From a virus, in the IMG/VR virus record IMGVR_UViG_3300026534_000009, positions 1-23,294 of that record: DNA of 23,294 nucleotides; one strand, 5' to 3'. Below the pieces are notes generated by a model, which ran no database searches, was not told the DNA's origin, and saw only the letters and a program-made list of their open reading frames with translations. Position numbers and translations under genes: made by a program. Positions within the stretch are counted from its first letter, which is position 1. Every line of letters begins with the position of its first letter. Shown here piece after piece: positions 1-6,361 of the stretch.

Positions 1-43
1 TTATTCACATACTAACGGTTATTTTTGCAAGATATGTGAATAA
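1..43. other. DnaA-box-like sites, left part of putative origin
   Basis: TTATTCACA lies at 1-9 and its exact inverse TGTGAATAA at 35-43, with ACTAACGGTTATT between them (11-23). TTATTCACA is the DnaA-box form known from Campylobacterota. The same elements recur at the right end of the window (from 23153). If the two ends are joined, six boxes fall within about 185 bp, flanked by AT-only sequence on both sides, which is what a DnaA-dependent origin looks like. The origin role is inferred. Confidence 0.55.
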
Positions 44-65
44 CTATATATATATTTATAGTTAT
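40..65. repeat. 26-bp near-perfect palindrome, candidate telomere-resolution site
   Basis: ATAACTATA (40-48) pairs with TATAGTTAT (57-65), and the central eight bases also pair except for one T-T, so 12 of 13 pairs match. It is even in length and contiguous, as substrates of hairpin telomere resolvases are, and it sits about 335 bp upstream of the protelomerase-like gene. The sequence is almost pure AT, so a palindrome of this size could arise by chance. It also overlaps a DnaA-like box (35-43). Confidence 0.35.
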
Positions 66-79
66 ATATTTTTTTGTAT

Positions 80-160
80 TCCCTATTATATGGCTTTTTA
101 TATTTGTATATTTATATAAAAGTATATATAGTTTTATAGTTTTATAGTTTTTTAAGATTT
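80..160. other. AT-rich tract with direct repeat shared with right end
   Basis: This tract is nearly all A and T. The stretch from CCCTATTATATGGCTTT through TTATATAAAAGTATATATAG (81-131) resembles 23101-23152 in the same orientation, with small gaps. Three copies of TTATAGTTT-like sequence follow (about 127-152). It probably provides a DNA-unwinding or curved region beside the DnaA-like boxes. No gene is visible in 1-202. Confidence 0.45.
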
Positions 161-164
161 ATTG

Positions 165-173
165 TGTTATAAT
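165..173 (+). promoter_or_regulatory. Extended -10 promoter
   Basis: TGTTATAAT is a perfect extended -10 element, 30 bp upstream of the first start codon. There is no TTGACA at -35, only A/T runs, which is usual for vegetative promoters in Campylobacterota. It should drive the small gene at 203 and, by read-through, the protelomerase and partition genes. Confidence 0.6.
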
Positions 174-202
174 TCCTTACAACTTAACATAAGGCGGACA
201 AA

Positions 203-382
203 ATGGAACACATCGAACGAAAAGTAATTAGGTATAGAAACGGTACGCGTAGGGTGTTAGCCCAAGGTAACGGGATTTATACTATAAGCTACAAGCGTAA
301 GCAAATTAATGTAGTTGTTGACCCATATAGTGGGGCAGCTAATGAGGTTGAAGCAGGTATTAGCTTCTCAATAGCAATATAA
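203..382 (+). CDS. Small basic protein of unknown function (59 aa)
   Basis: An ATG at 203 follows AAGG (191-194) at a good distance and opens a 59-codon frame. The product begins MEHIERKVIRYRNGTRRVLA and is strongly basic in its first 35 residues (several Arg and Lys), with a hydrophobic tail GISFSIAI at the C-terminus. I do not recognise the family. It is the first gene behind a clear -10 element and ends 18 bp before the protelomerase start, so the two are very likely co-transcribed. A DNA-binding accessory role is possible from charge and position but is only a guess. Confidence 0.6.
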   Translation: MEHIERKVIRYRNGTRRVLAQGNGIYTISYKRKQINVVVDPYSGAANEVEAGISFSIAI

Positions 383-400
383 AAAGATAAGGGGTACATA

Positions 401-1861
401 ATGACATATCAAAAAGCATTTAACGAACTGTTACAAGGTAAACGCCTAACGGCTAAGGGTTGGGACGCTGAGCGTTATATTTACGCAGATAAAGAAAAAA
501 ACGGGCAAATCGTCGATAATGATGGTAAACCGTTTAATATGATGACCACAAATATTAAAGAGTGGTCTATTTGGAGTGAGCCAAAGGCTAAAGATGAGGT
601 TTTAGACCCTATGGGTGCTATGACTGCCTTAATGAGTGGTAAACGCCTAACGGCTAAGAGTTGGGACGCTGAGCGTTATATTTACGCAGATAAAGAAAAA
701 AACGGGCAAATCGTCGATAATGATGGTAAACCGTTTAATATGATGACCACAAATATTAAAGAGTGGTCTATTTGGAGTGAGCCAAAGGCTAACACAACCA
801 CTTTACCCGCTGAGTTTAAGGCTTTAATGGAGAATATGGCTAAAGAGCTAACTGAGCTTAAAAAGTCGGTTAATAATGACGGTATGACTAATAAGGGTCA
901 AGAGCTTTTAAAGTTGGTTTATGGTGTAGAGTCGGTTAAAGAGCTTAAAGAGCTATTTAAGAGCCGTTGGGAGTCTGTCAATAGTAAAAAAGACGCGTCT
1001 AAAGCTGTTGTAGAGTTTATCCCGTTCTGTTGGTTGGGTGGTCGTGAGATTAACACCGTAGCTAGTTATTATCGTGATATGCGAAACATCATTAAGGAGG
1101 TAGGCGGTGAGTATATGGAGTTGGGGTTAGATATTTTTGTCTTAAAGGGTGAAGTTTACGACCGTATTGCTGAAAAATCTATGAACGCCGTTAAAGAAAA
1201 AAGCGAAGAAGCTACCCGCGACGAATATGACGGCGAACACCTAGAGGCTATTATCTCTAAGCTAAAAGAAAAGGCTCAAAAAGCTTTAGAGCTTGACTTA
1301 GATGGTTTAGAGCCTAAAGCTCAGATTGAAGCTTGGAAAAAAGCGGGCTTGCCAATCGCAAAACAACAAACAGTAGATAGAGCTAGAGCGTATCTTTTTG
1401 CTACTTATTTAGCTTTAGTTACAGGGCGTAGAAGTGTTGAAATTTTAAAGACACTTGACATAGTAAAAGGTGGTAAAGAGTGGTTTTATGTGGGTGTGGC
1501 TAAAAAGGGCAAAGATAACGCTAAAATTAAAGCCTATAGCCTCGATACTGATTACGAATTTTTAAAGGCTCTTTTGTCTCAGCTTAGAAAGGATTTAGAT
1601 ACATCAAAGCTAACCGCTAAAGAGGTAAACAGTAAGTTCAACCGTATTTTTAACCGTGCTTTTAAAAAGCTTACTGATACAGATTACACCTTTCACGAAG
1701 CCCGTGAAATTTGGGCAGATATGCTCTATCTTCAAGAGGGCTATAAGTCGGGAGAGTGGACGGAAGAGTTTAACTTTAAAGCTAAGGTATTAGGGCATGA
1801 GATTAAAAAAGATAGATTAAAAGCTACTCATAGCTATATGACTAAAAAGGCTCAAAAATGA
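401..1861 (+). CDS. Telomere resolvase-like recombinase with two Tad2/DUF2829-like domains
   Basis: The C-terminal half (about residues 160-486) matches protelomerases (TelN/TelK/TelA type), enzymes that cut a palindromic site and rejoin each half as a covalently closed hairpin, giving linear DNA with closed ends. Visible catalytic candidates are R343/R344 in ALVTGRRSVEIL, K368-K371 in GVAKKGKD, R435 in HEAR, H466 in VLGHE and the nucleophile Y479 in HSYM; the H-to-Y gap of 13 is longer than usual. A Lys/Glu-rich linker precedes it. Residues about 1-64 and 65-131 are two nearly identical DUF2829-like domains (pattern: ALxxGKRLTAKxWDAERYIY, then DNDGKPFNMM and EWSIW), the family of the Thoeris inhibitor Tad2. 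Start ATG has TAAGGGG (387-393) upstream. It overlaps the ParA start by 4 bp. A plain tyrosine recombinase is the alternative; TGRR, the long helical insert and a partner ParA favour protelomerase. Confidence 0.75.
   Translation: MTYQKAFNELLQGKRLTAKGWDAERYIYADKEKNGQIVDNDGKPFNMMTTNIKEWSIWSEPKAKDEVLDPMGAMTALMSGKRLTAKSWDAERYIYADKEKNGQIVDNDGKPFNMMTTNIKEWSIWSEPKANTTTLPAEFKALMENMAKELTELKKSVNNDGMTNKGQELLKLVYGVESVKELKELFKSRWESVNSKKDASKAVVEFIPFCWLGGREINTVASYYRDMRNIIKEVGGEYMELGLDIFVLKGEVYDRIAEKSMNAVKEKSEEATRDEYDGEHLEAIISKLKEKAQKALELDLDGLEPKAQIEAWKKAGLPIAKQQTVDRARAYLFATYLALVTGRRSVEILKTLDIVKGGKEWFYVGVAKKGKDNAKIKAYSLDTDYEFLKALLSQLRKDLDTSKLTAKEVNSKFNRIFNRAFKKLTDTDYTFHEAREIWADMLYLQEGYKSGEWTEEFNFKAKVLGHEIKKDRLKATHSYMTKKAQK
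437..591 (+). repeat. Tandem duplication, copy 1 (155 bp)
   Basis: This copy is identical to 638-792 at an offset of exactly 201 bp (67 codons), with one visible base difference, which changes Gly to Ser (AKGWD versus AKSWD). The in-frame copies encode the two DUF2829-like domains. Near identity at the DNA level, including silent sites, indicates a recent duplication or ongoing gene conversion. Confidence 0.95.
638..792 (+). repeat. Tandem duplication, copy 2 (155 bp)
   Basis: Second copy of the 155-bp unit inside the protelomerase-like gene, in the same frame as copy 1. The 46 bp between the copies encode a short linker (KDEVLDPMGAMTALMS) that resembles the start of the gene in layout, so the full repeat unit is about one whole domain. 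Confidence 0.95.
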
Positions 1862-2427
1862 TTATCTCAGTAATTAACAAAAAAGGCGGGGTTGGCAAAA
1901 CCCCTCTTAGTGTGAGTTTGGCTATAGACCTTGATTATTATCTTATTACTAATGATGATAGCGTCGTAGAGGATATTATGCCTAATCCCGATATGGTAAT
2001 GATACAACGCGAACCCGTTTTAGTAGATGATACAGTTTATGATTTTGGCGGGTTTGTATCTGATAGTATGCTTCACATTATCGAAAAGAGCGATATTATC
2101 TTAGTACCATGTGATAACAAAATTGACTCAAAAAAGCGAACTGTTAAGACTATATTTGAGATACAAAAATATAACTCAAATATCCATATTGTAGCGACTG
2201 ACTATAAAAAAGATAAAGAGCTAATAGAGATAAAAGCAGACCTTAGAGATGTTTTGCCAAATATACCCGTCCTAGAGTTAAAACATACGGGGCTATATGA
2301 TAAAGTCGTAGAGTATGGTAAAAGTTTTAACGATATGGCTAAAGAGTCACCACTTATAAAGCGTAATTGTAGAGCAGTAATAGGTCAATACAACGAAATA
2401 CTAAAAACCGTTAAAGAAGGAGTTTAA
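1858..2427 (+). CDS. parA: ParA-like partition ATPase
   Basis: ParA-type Walker ATPases bind the nucleoid as ATP dimers and move plasmid copies apart. The deviant Walker A motif KKGGVGKT is at residues 8-15 directly after the first beta strand (MIISVIN), and VDDTVYDFGGFV near residue 57 takes the place of the Walker B/switch segment. At 189 aa it is a short, phage/plasmid-type ParA without an N-terminal DNA-binding domain. Its ATG overlaps the protelomerase stop (ATGA), and the next gene starts 2 bp after its end, so the three are translationally linked. The residue after GKT is Pro rather than the usual T/S-containing helix start, which is unusual but tolerable. Role inferred from motif and context. 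Confidence 0.85.
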   Translation: MIISVINKKGGVGKTPLSVSLAIDLDYYLITNDDSVVEDIMPNPDMVMIQREPVLVDDTVYDFGGFVSDSMLHIIEKSDIILVPCDNKIDSKKRTVKTIFEIQKYNSNIHIVATDYKKDKELIEIKADLRDVLPNIPVLELKHTGLYDKVVEYGKSFNDMAKESPLIKRNCRAVIGQYNEILKTVKEGV

Positions 2428-2429
2428 CA

Positions 2430-2708
2430 ATGAAAAAAAAGAAACCAAGCTTAAAAGATTTAGTGAAAAAAGAGGACGCTATGACCTTTGAAAAAGCCCA
2501 AGAGATAAAAGATAGGGCAAAGGTAGCAGACACGCCAAAGGTCGGGCGTAAAATGCTTGGAAAAAGCAAAGTAAGAAACAAAATTACTTTTTATGTAGAT
2601 GATGAACAATACGCTATTTTAAAGTCTAAATTGGACTATGACAAAAAACTATCAACTCCAAACGCTGTAGCCAAACATCTATTAGTTAAGATACTTGATG
2701 AAATATAG
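2430..2708 (+). CDS. Putative partition centromere-binding protein (ParB/RHH-like)
   Basis: A 92-aa basic protein directly downstream of parA, with AAGGAG at 2416-2421. The N-terminal 45 residues are Lys-rich and look disordered; the C-terminal part (KITFYVDDEQYAILKSKLDY, then STPNAVAKHLLVKIL) has a beta strand followed by two helices, as in ribbon-helix-helix proteins. Small RHH proteins downstream of a short ParA commonly bind the centromere and stimulate the ATPase. The assignment rests on position and the predicted fold; sequence identity to a named family was not recognised. Confidence 0.6.
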   Translation: MKKKKPSLKDLVKKEDAMTFEKAQEIKDRAKVADTPKVGRKMLGKSKVRNKITFYVDDEQYAILKSKLDYDKKLSTPNAVAKHLLVKILDEI

Positions 2709-2714
2709 CTCAAA

Positions 2715-2730
2715 AAGCCTTTTTAGGCTT
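2715..2730 (+). terminator. Small hairpin after the partition operon
   Basis: AAGCCT (2715-2720), loop TTTT, AGGCTT (2725-2730) form a 6-bp stem 7 bp after the stop codon. There is no T-run behind it, so it is a weak terminator at most. The rest of 2731-2802 shows no gene, although a strong AAGGAGG (2748-2754) stands there without a start codon after it, perhaps a relic of a lost small gene. Confidence 0.35.
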
Positions 2731-2802
2731 AGGGCATACCAAACTATAAGGAGGTTATAAAAAATCGGTTAAAAGCTAAGCGGTGGGCGTTATGCTCTTA
2801 TA

Positions 2803-2829
2803 CTAATACACCTTTAAGTTAAAAAATAC
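2803..2829. promoter_or_regulatory. Repressor-type operator, copy of the 18.8-kb site
   Basis: This 27-bp sequence (CTAATACACC, then TTTAAGTTAAAAAATAC) matches 18781-18807 in the divergent repressor region at 26 of 27 positions. It lies 13 bp before the start codon at 2842 and overlaps a possible -10, TATACT (2799-2804). The likely meaning is that the CI-like repressor at 18308 also controls the small genes here. Confidence 0.6.
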
Positions 2830-2841
2830 GGGAGTTAAAAA

Positions 2842-2949
2842 AATGAGTTATGAAATGTTGAAAACCCTCTTAAATCTGGCGGACAAAGAGGGTTTAAAAT
2901 TGTGTAGCGTTGCAGACTTGAAAAAGTTTGCTGAGAGCATTATATCATA
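2842..2949 (+). CDS. Small protein of unknown function (35 aa)
   Basis: An ATG at 2842 preceded by GGGAG (2830-2834) opens a 35-codon frame. The peptide, beginning MSYEMLKTLLNLADKEGLKL and ending KKFAESIIS, looks fully helical and amphipathic. I do not recognise it. It is the first gene behind the operator at 2803, so it may be a repressor-controlled early protein such as an antirepressor or Cox-like factor; this is inferred only from position. Confidence 0.5.
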
Positions 2950-2962
2950 AAAGGATTAGAAA

Positions 2963-3189
2963 ATGCCAAACAAATATGAAGTTAAAAAACCTACTGAATG
3001 AAAAAGAAGTAATTTTGAGCCGTGAGGATATCTTTAAAATCGCTAAATATGCTATTGAAAATAAAATTATAGATGTTGTTTGGTTTGGGGGGGGGTGAGT
3101 TTGATTATACCTCACTACAAAGTGATAACATAGAAATAGACAATATAGTCCTATTGGATAGTGAAGAGGTGGACGGTGAAGAGGGATAA
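2963..3189 (+). pseudogene. Small unknown gene broken at A6 and G9 homopolymers (possible phase variation)
   Basis: An ATG at 2963 has AAAAGGA (2949-2955) before it but stops after 12 codons (TGA 2999-3001). Removing one A from the A6 run at 2983-2988 joins it to a frame that also has its own ATG at 2976 (MKLKNLLNEKEVILSRED) and runs to a nine-G tract at 3087-3095, where TGA follows at once. With 8 G (or 11) the frame continues as GEFDYTSLQSDNIEIDNIVL to TAA at 3187-3189. The restored product would be about 70 aa, acidic at its C-terminus, of unknown function. G-tract slippage is the classic phase-variation mechanism of Campylobacter and Helicobacter; a sequencing error or decay is the alternative. 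As written, the ATG at 2976 gives a 40-aa peptide. Confidence 0.55.
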
Positions 3190-3201
3190 TCACTTAAATC
3201 G

Positions 3202-3372
3202 TTAAACCAAAGTAAAAAACTCTTTAAAATAATCCTCATGGACGCGATTGTCGAAGCCTTTAAAGTAGAGGTGTTTACCTTTTATCTTTAGTAACTTGTA
3301 CGGCTTTGGGTCATAGCTCTTTTTTCTGAGTCTGTAGAATTTATAAGAGCGTCCAATTATCTTAGGTGGCAT
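3202..3372 (-). CDS. Small basic protein at the end of the tail operon (56 aa)
   Basis: The stop codon of gene D overlaps an ATG (TAATG at 3372), the same coupling used several times in this operon, and opens a 56-codon frame ending 12 bp from the end of the convergent small gene. The product starts MPPKIIGRSYKFYRLRKKSY and is very basic and aromatic. I do not recognise the family. Position after D, where P2-like operons end, suggests an accessory late protein. Confidence 0.65.
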   Translation of the reverse strand: MPPKIIGRSYKFYRLRKKSYDPKPYKLLKIKGKHLYFKGFDNRVHEDYFKEFFTLV

Positions 3373-4316
3373 TATCTGCTAAACTCGACCGTCATAGACC
3401 ACCCACCCGAACTTAACGAATGAGTAACCGTTTTGATTTTATATACCCCGTTATTTTCGCCGTGGATAGTATTTACAAGTAGCATATTAGCACCCGCGTA
3501 GCAGATAGACCCCTCGGCAGTAAAAGAGCCTCTTATTATCCCCTCGTTTTCTTTGTCTAGTTTTGCTTGGGCTTTGATTTTAGCTTCTGTTTTATCTTTA
3601 AAAGACCCCGTATGATGTAATATAGGCTTACCATCTCCAACCTTTACTTTTATTTCTTTATTCTTTTTGTGGTCGTGATATTTGCACTCACACGATTTAT
3701 ATTCTTTTTTACTAGTCTCTTCTATATCTAAATTAGATACCGTTTCAGCGTCAAAAGTGAATAACGGTAATGTTTGTTTTTTTTGGACAAAAATTAAAGT
3801 CCGATTTTTAATCGTAAAAATCGCGTTATACTCATCAGCTAACTTTTTTAAAAAATCCAAGTCGCTTTGATTGGTTTGTGTTAAGTGTTTGATTTTTACC
3901 TCAAAGTCGCATTTAGACGCTAACCCGTTTTCTTTTGCTTTGAGTGCGATAATATCTTTTAGTGTGGTTTTCTCAAAAGTTTTAGATTTTTTTTCTTTTA
4001 TTTTACCTTTAAAATCGACACCCGTCGCACGAACCACTAAGACGCGGTTATCTATACGCCGTGAACCGTCAACAGTAAAAATACCACACGGCATAAACGG
4101 CACACCGTCATAACCAAAAAATAAAATCAACTCATCACCTTTTTTAGGCTTAATGTAGTCGAGGCTAACAATTGTTATCGTTACTTTGTCCGCGTGTGTA
4201 CCCTCTTGGTCTGTAAAATTGATAGATTTTATATCTTTACCAAGTGCTAAGCCAACCAAAGAGCCATTAGCCAATAAGAGATAAAAAGGCTTTTTTACGC
4301 TACTTGTTAGTCCCAT
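3372..4316 (-). CDS. D: Baseplate hub protein, P2 gpD family (late control D)
   Basis: P2 gpD-type proteins form the central hub of a contractile tail on which the spike sits. The 314-aa length, the early KPFYLLLANGSLVGLALGKD, the mid-protein segment SDLDFLKKLADEYNAIFTIK and the C-terminal SITC-type region with Gly/Thr turns fit the family (PF05954-like). It follows gene X with a 10-bp overlap and closes the U-X-D series, the order found in P2 and in R-type pyocin clusters. Start ATG has AAAGGTG about 10 bp upstream, inside gene X. Confidence 0.85.
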   Translation of the reverse strand: MGLTSSVKKPFYLLLANGSLVGLALGKDIKSINFTDQEGTHADKVTITIVSLDYIKPKKGDELILFFGYDGVPFMPCGIFTVDGSRRIDNRVLVVRATGVDFKGKIKEKKSKTFEKTTLKDIIALKAKENGLASKCDFEVKIKHLTQTNQSDLDFLKKLADEYNAIFTIKNRTLIFVQKKQTLPLFTFDAETVSNLDIEETSKKEYKSCECKYHDHKKNKEIKVKVGDGKPILHHTGSFKDKTEAKIKAQAKLDKENEGIIRGSFTAEGSICYAGANMLLVNTIHGENNGVYKIKTVTHSLSSGGWSMTVEFSR

Positions 4317-4525
4317 AGTGCTACACCTTTACCCGTTGGCAAATTCTCAATCTGATTAACTTTAAATTCATTTAGTAAAACCTTATCACCCGCGTTAAGA
4401 GTTACTTTGCTTAGTAGGTGTGGGTTATCCTCTAACACTTGCTTAACGGCTATTGTAGAGCCGTAAAAATCATAAACTATTTGGTCGATACGCTCACCAT
4501 CTTTAGCATGATAAACTTTACTCAT
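4307..4525 (-). CDS. X: Tail protein X (LysM-like)
   Basis: A 72-aa protein with the LysM-like pattern of P2 gpX: YHAKDGERIDQIVYDFYG, then an Asn-Pro pair (EDNPHL) and LNAGDKVLL. In contractile tails this small protein binds at the hub or tube end during baseplate assembly. It overlaps U (ATGA) and D, and has GGGGGCG before its ATG. Confidence 0.88.
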   Translation of the reverse strand: MSKVYHAKDGERIDQIVYDFYGSTIAVKQVLEDNPHLLSKVTLNAGDKVLLNEFKVNQIENLPTGKGVALWD

Positions 4526-4941
4526 ACAAACGCCCCCGCTACTGCACCTAAAATACTTAGACCTAGACCAAATCCACCTTTTGCACTTGTACGCTCTAAG
4601 GTTATATCGAATGTTTGCACCATATAAGAGCCATCGTTATTAAACTTATCTTTACCGCGTCTAATGTTTTTGATTAAGACATAGTAGTCATCTGTTTTGG
4701 TCGTAAGTCTTACGGGTTTCTTACGGTCTGCAATTGCTATGAGAGGGTCTATAGTACCCATAGGACGCTGAACCAATAAGCCTCTAAGTGTTAGGTGGTG
4801 TGACCGCCCGTTAACATCGTGAAAAGTGCTATCGTGTCCTAGTTGCTTATGTTCTGCAAAGTGATAGGTAAAAGTCTCTTCAAGCTGTTTAAAATGCGAC
4901 TCGTTCATAATAAAAGGAAATGAGTCTAATTTAGCCAACAT
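4522..4941 (-). CDS. U: Tail terminator/completion protein, P2 gpU family
   Basis: The 139-aa product, starting MLAKLDSFPF, carries the family signature HKQLGHDSTFHDVNGRSHHLTL with LRGLLV next to it and FDITLER near the C-terminus. P2 gpU-type proteins cap the tail at the head-proximal end or act in tail completion. I chose the ATG at 4941, which overlaps the muramidase stop (TAATG), over an upstream in-frame start at 4968. The C-terminus (GLGLSILGAVAGAF) is hydrophobic. Confidence 0.85.
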   Translation of the reverse strand: MLAKLDSFPFIMNESHFKQLEETFTYHFAEHKQLGHDSTFHDVNGRSHHLTLRGLLVQRPMGTIDPLIAIADRKKPVRLTTKTDDYYVLIKNIRRGKDKFNNDGSYMVQTFDITLERTSAKGGFGLGLSILGAVAGAFV

Positions 4942-5504
4942 TAGACAAACTCCGCACGATTGACCCAACCACGGTAAAAACGCTTTAGCGTTCTGTGCCT
5001 CTTAGAGAAGTAAGCCAAAAAGTGATAATAAGCTATCTCTACTTTGTCAAACTCTATACTAAATTTGTCGGGGTCATACTCATTGAGAGCCTTTAAAGTA
5101 ATAGCACCGACCCAACCATCAGACTTAACGCCTACTAGCTTTTGAGCCTTTTTAATGCCTTTACGCATACCAACATTAACACCAAATATAAAAATTTCCT
5201 CAGCGATTTTTTGAGAGTCCACAAAATCAAGTTTTGCCACATCCCAAAAACGGTGTTTATAAAATCCGTTTACTTTTTTTCTTAGAGTATCATCTTTAAA
5301 AAGCACCTTAGAGGCTTTACCCATAGAGCCATATTTTTTAAGTGCTGTATAGACGATACGCCAACCCATCCAACGCGGGTGAGCCTTTTCATAGATACCA
5401 CCCACGGTATAGCCTTTTTCACCCTTATTATAGTCTAGATAGTCCCTAGGACTGCTAAACTCTAATTGATTTAGTTTTAGCATTGCACTTTTAAAGTCTG
5501 CCAT
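4941..5504 (-). CDS. Endolysin, glycoside hydrolase 108 type N-acetylmuramidase
   Basis: This 187-aa protein fits the GH108 muramidases (secretion-activator-like phage lysozymes) that cut peptidoglycan at the end of the lytic cycle. E29 in KGEKGYTVGGIY is the probable catalytic Glu, followed by the typical W/H-containing segment (AHPRWMGW). Residues about 115-145 (KGIKKAQKLVGVKSDGWVGA) match the peptidoglycan-binding domain that closes this family. There is no signal peptide, so export depends on the holin encoded at 6095. It sits between the spanins and tail gene U, with TAATG overlaps on both sides. Confidence 0.8.
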   Translation of the reverse strand: MADFKSAMLKLNQLEFSSPRDYLDYNKGEKGYTVGGIYEKAHPRWMGWRIVYTALKKYGSMGKASKVLFKDDTLRKKVNGFYKHRFWDVAKLDFVDSQKIAEEIFIFGVNVGMRKGIKKAQKLVGVKSDGWVGAITLKALNEYDPDKFSIEFDKVEIAYYHFLAYFSKRHRTLKRFYRGWVNRAEFV

Positions 5505-5824
5505 TAGTTACCCCTTTTGGATTGATTTACATCAAGATATTTTTTTTCATATCTATCTAGCTTTGTTTCATATCCTTTTATTACCCTCTCTAGCTTTCTG
5601 TTTTGAGCCTTTAAGATAAGAATATTTTTAAAATCCATACACGCACCGATATTGACCCATTGACCACCCTTTAGAGCTTGGCACTCTTTGTAACCCGTGA
5701 CCCTCTTTTTTTTGGGTCTGTCAATCTTTTTAATTTTTGGATATTTACACGGCGTTTTTATGTATGCAGTAGAACAACCACTAAATGCTAAAACTAAAAG
5801 TGTCATCATCGTTTTTTTTAACAT
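5504..5824 (-). CDS. Outer-membrane spanin lipoprotein (Rz1-like)
   Basis: A 106-aa protein with a short basic N-terminus, a hydrophobic segment and a lipobox, LAFSGCS, giving a lipidated Cys at about residue 17. After it comes a Lys/Pro-rich stretch and a C-terminal coiled coil (about residues 68-100). Its start lies 44 bp inside the end of the inner spanin gene in another frame, the embedded arrangement typical of Rz/Rz1 pairs. Together they fuse the two membranes in the last step of lysis. It is longer than most Rz1 proteins. Start ATG has GGGGGTC upstream. Confidence 0.75.
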   Translation of the reverse strand: MLKKTMMTLLVLAFSGCSTAYIKTPCKYPKIKKIDRPKKKRVTGYKECQALKGGQWVNIGACMDFKNILILKAQNRKLERVIKGYETKLDRYEKKYLDVNQSKRGN

Positions 5825-6098
5825 CTTGACCCCCTTTTTTGGTCTGCAAATCTATAGCCTCAAAGTCTTTAACTACCTCTAAATTTTCCTCTATATCCTC
5901 GACTTCAAAAGTGCTTCTTTTTACTACCTCTTTTAACTCTTCTTTTTTAGTATCTATCTCAACTTGTTTACGCTTTGCTTCTCTCTTAAGCTCTTCTATC
6001 TCTTTACTCTTTAAGCCCAATATAACACTAAGAACCGTTACAATAAAAAGAACTATAGCCCAAGCGTAACGCTTTATATTTGTAAAAAAATTAATCAT
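5781..6098 (-). CDS. Inner-membrane spanin (Rz-like)
   Basis: This 105-aa protein has one N-terminal membrane span (residues about 10-29, WAIVLFIVTVLSVILGL) followed by a long charged coiled coil (about 30-80) that would lie in the periplasm. That topology and the overlap with a lipoprotein gene identify an i-spanin. It overlaps the holin gene (ATGA). The Asp-rich last 15 residues (DVKKNDDDTF) are not part of the coiled coil and may contact the partner. Confidence 0.75.
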   Translation of the reverse strand: MINFFTNIKRYAWAIVLFIVTVLSVILGLKSKEIEELKREAKRKQVEIDTKKEELKEVVKRSTFEVEDIEENLEVVKDFEAIDLQTKKGGQDVKKNDDDTFSFSI

Positions 6099-6361
6099 CT
6101 TTTGCCCCTATATTGATTAAACATTTCAGCGATTTTATTAATCGCACCCGCCCCAACTAACACACCGATAAAAGTATAGATATTTAGCTCTACAAGATTA
6201 TCTAATACGCTTTTTAACTTTTCAGTTTCTGAGGGATAAATAATCACTTTGACTACTACTAAAACCAATAGTAGTAAAAAGGTGTATCGTGATATTTTTG
6301 TCGATAATTTTTCTTTTTGTTTAGCCGTTGACTGTGGCTCTTGTTGCTTTTTTTCGTCCAT
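6095..6361 (-). CDS. Holin-like membrane protein
   Basis: An 88-aa protein, starting MDEKKQQEPQST, with a charged N-terminus and two hydrophobic segments (YTFLLLLVLVVVKVIIY and YTFIGVLVGAGAI), ending in a basic tail NQYRGKR. Size, two spans and the position before spanins and endolysin indicate the holin that triggers lysis. I chose the ATG at 6361, which overlaps the nuclease stop (TAATG) and has AAGGA at a good distance; a TTG nine bases upstream is possible. The family was not recognised from sequence alone. Confidence 0.7.
   Translation of the reverse strand: MDEKKQQEPQSTAKQKEKLSTKISRYTFLLLLVLVVVKVIIYPSETEKLKSVLDNLVELNIYTFIGVLVGAGAINKIAEMFNQYRGKR

Noticed and set aside
401-1861. Reading the recombinase as a normal prophage integrase
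   Set aside because: No att-like direct repeats were seen, the replicon has its own partition and replication genes, and the TGRR motif with a long helical region fits protelomerases better. Not fully excluded.
2945-3193. 82-codon open frame on the minus strand
   Set aside because: It lies opposite the small plus-strand gene, has no ribosome site, and its hydrophobic, His/Pro-rich product looks like an antisense reading.
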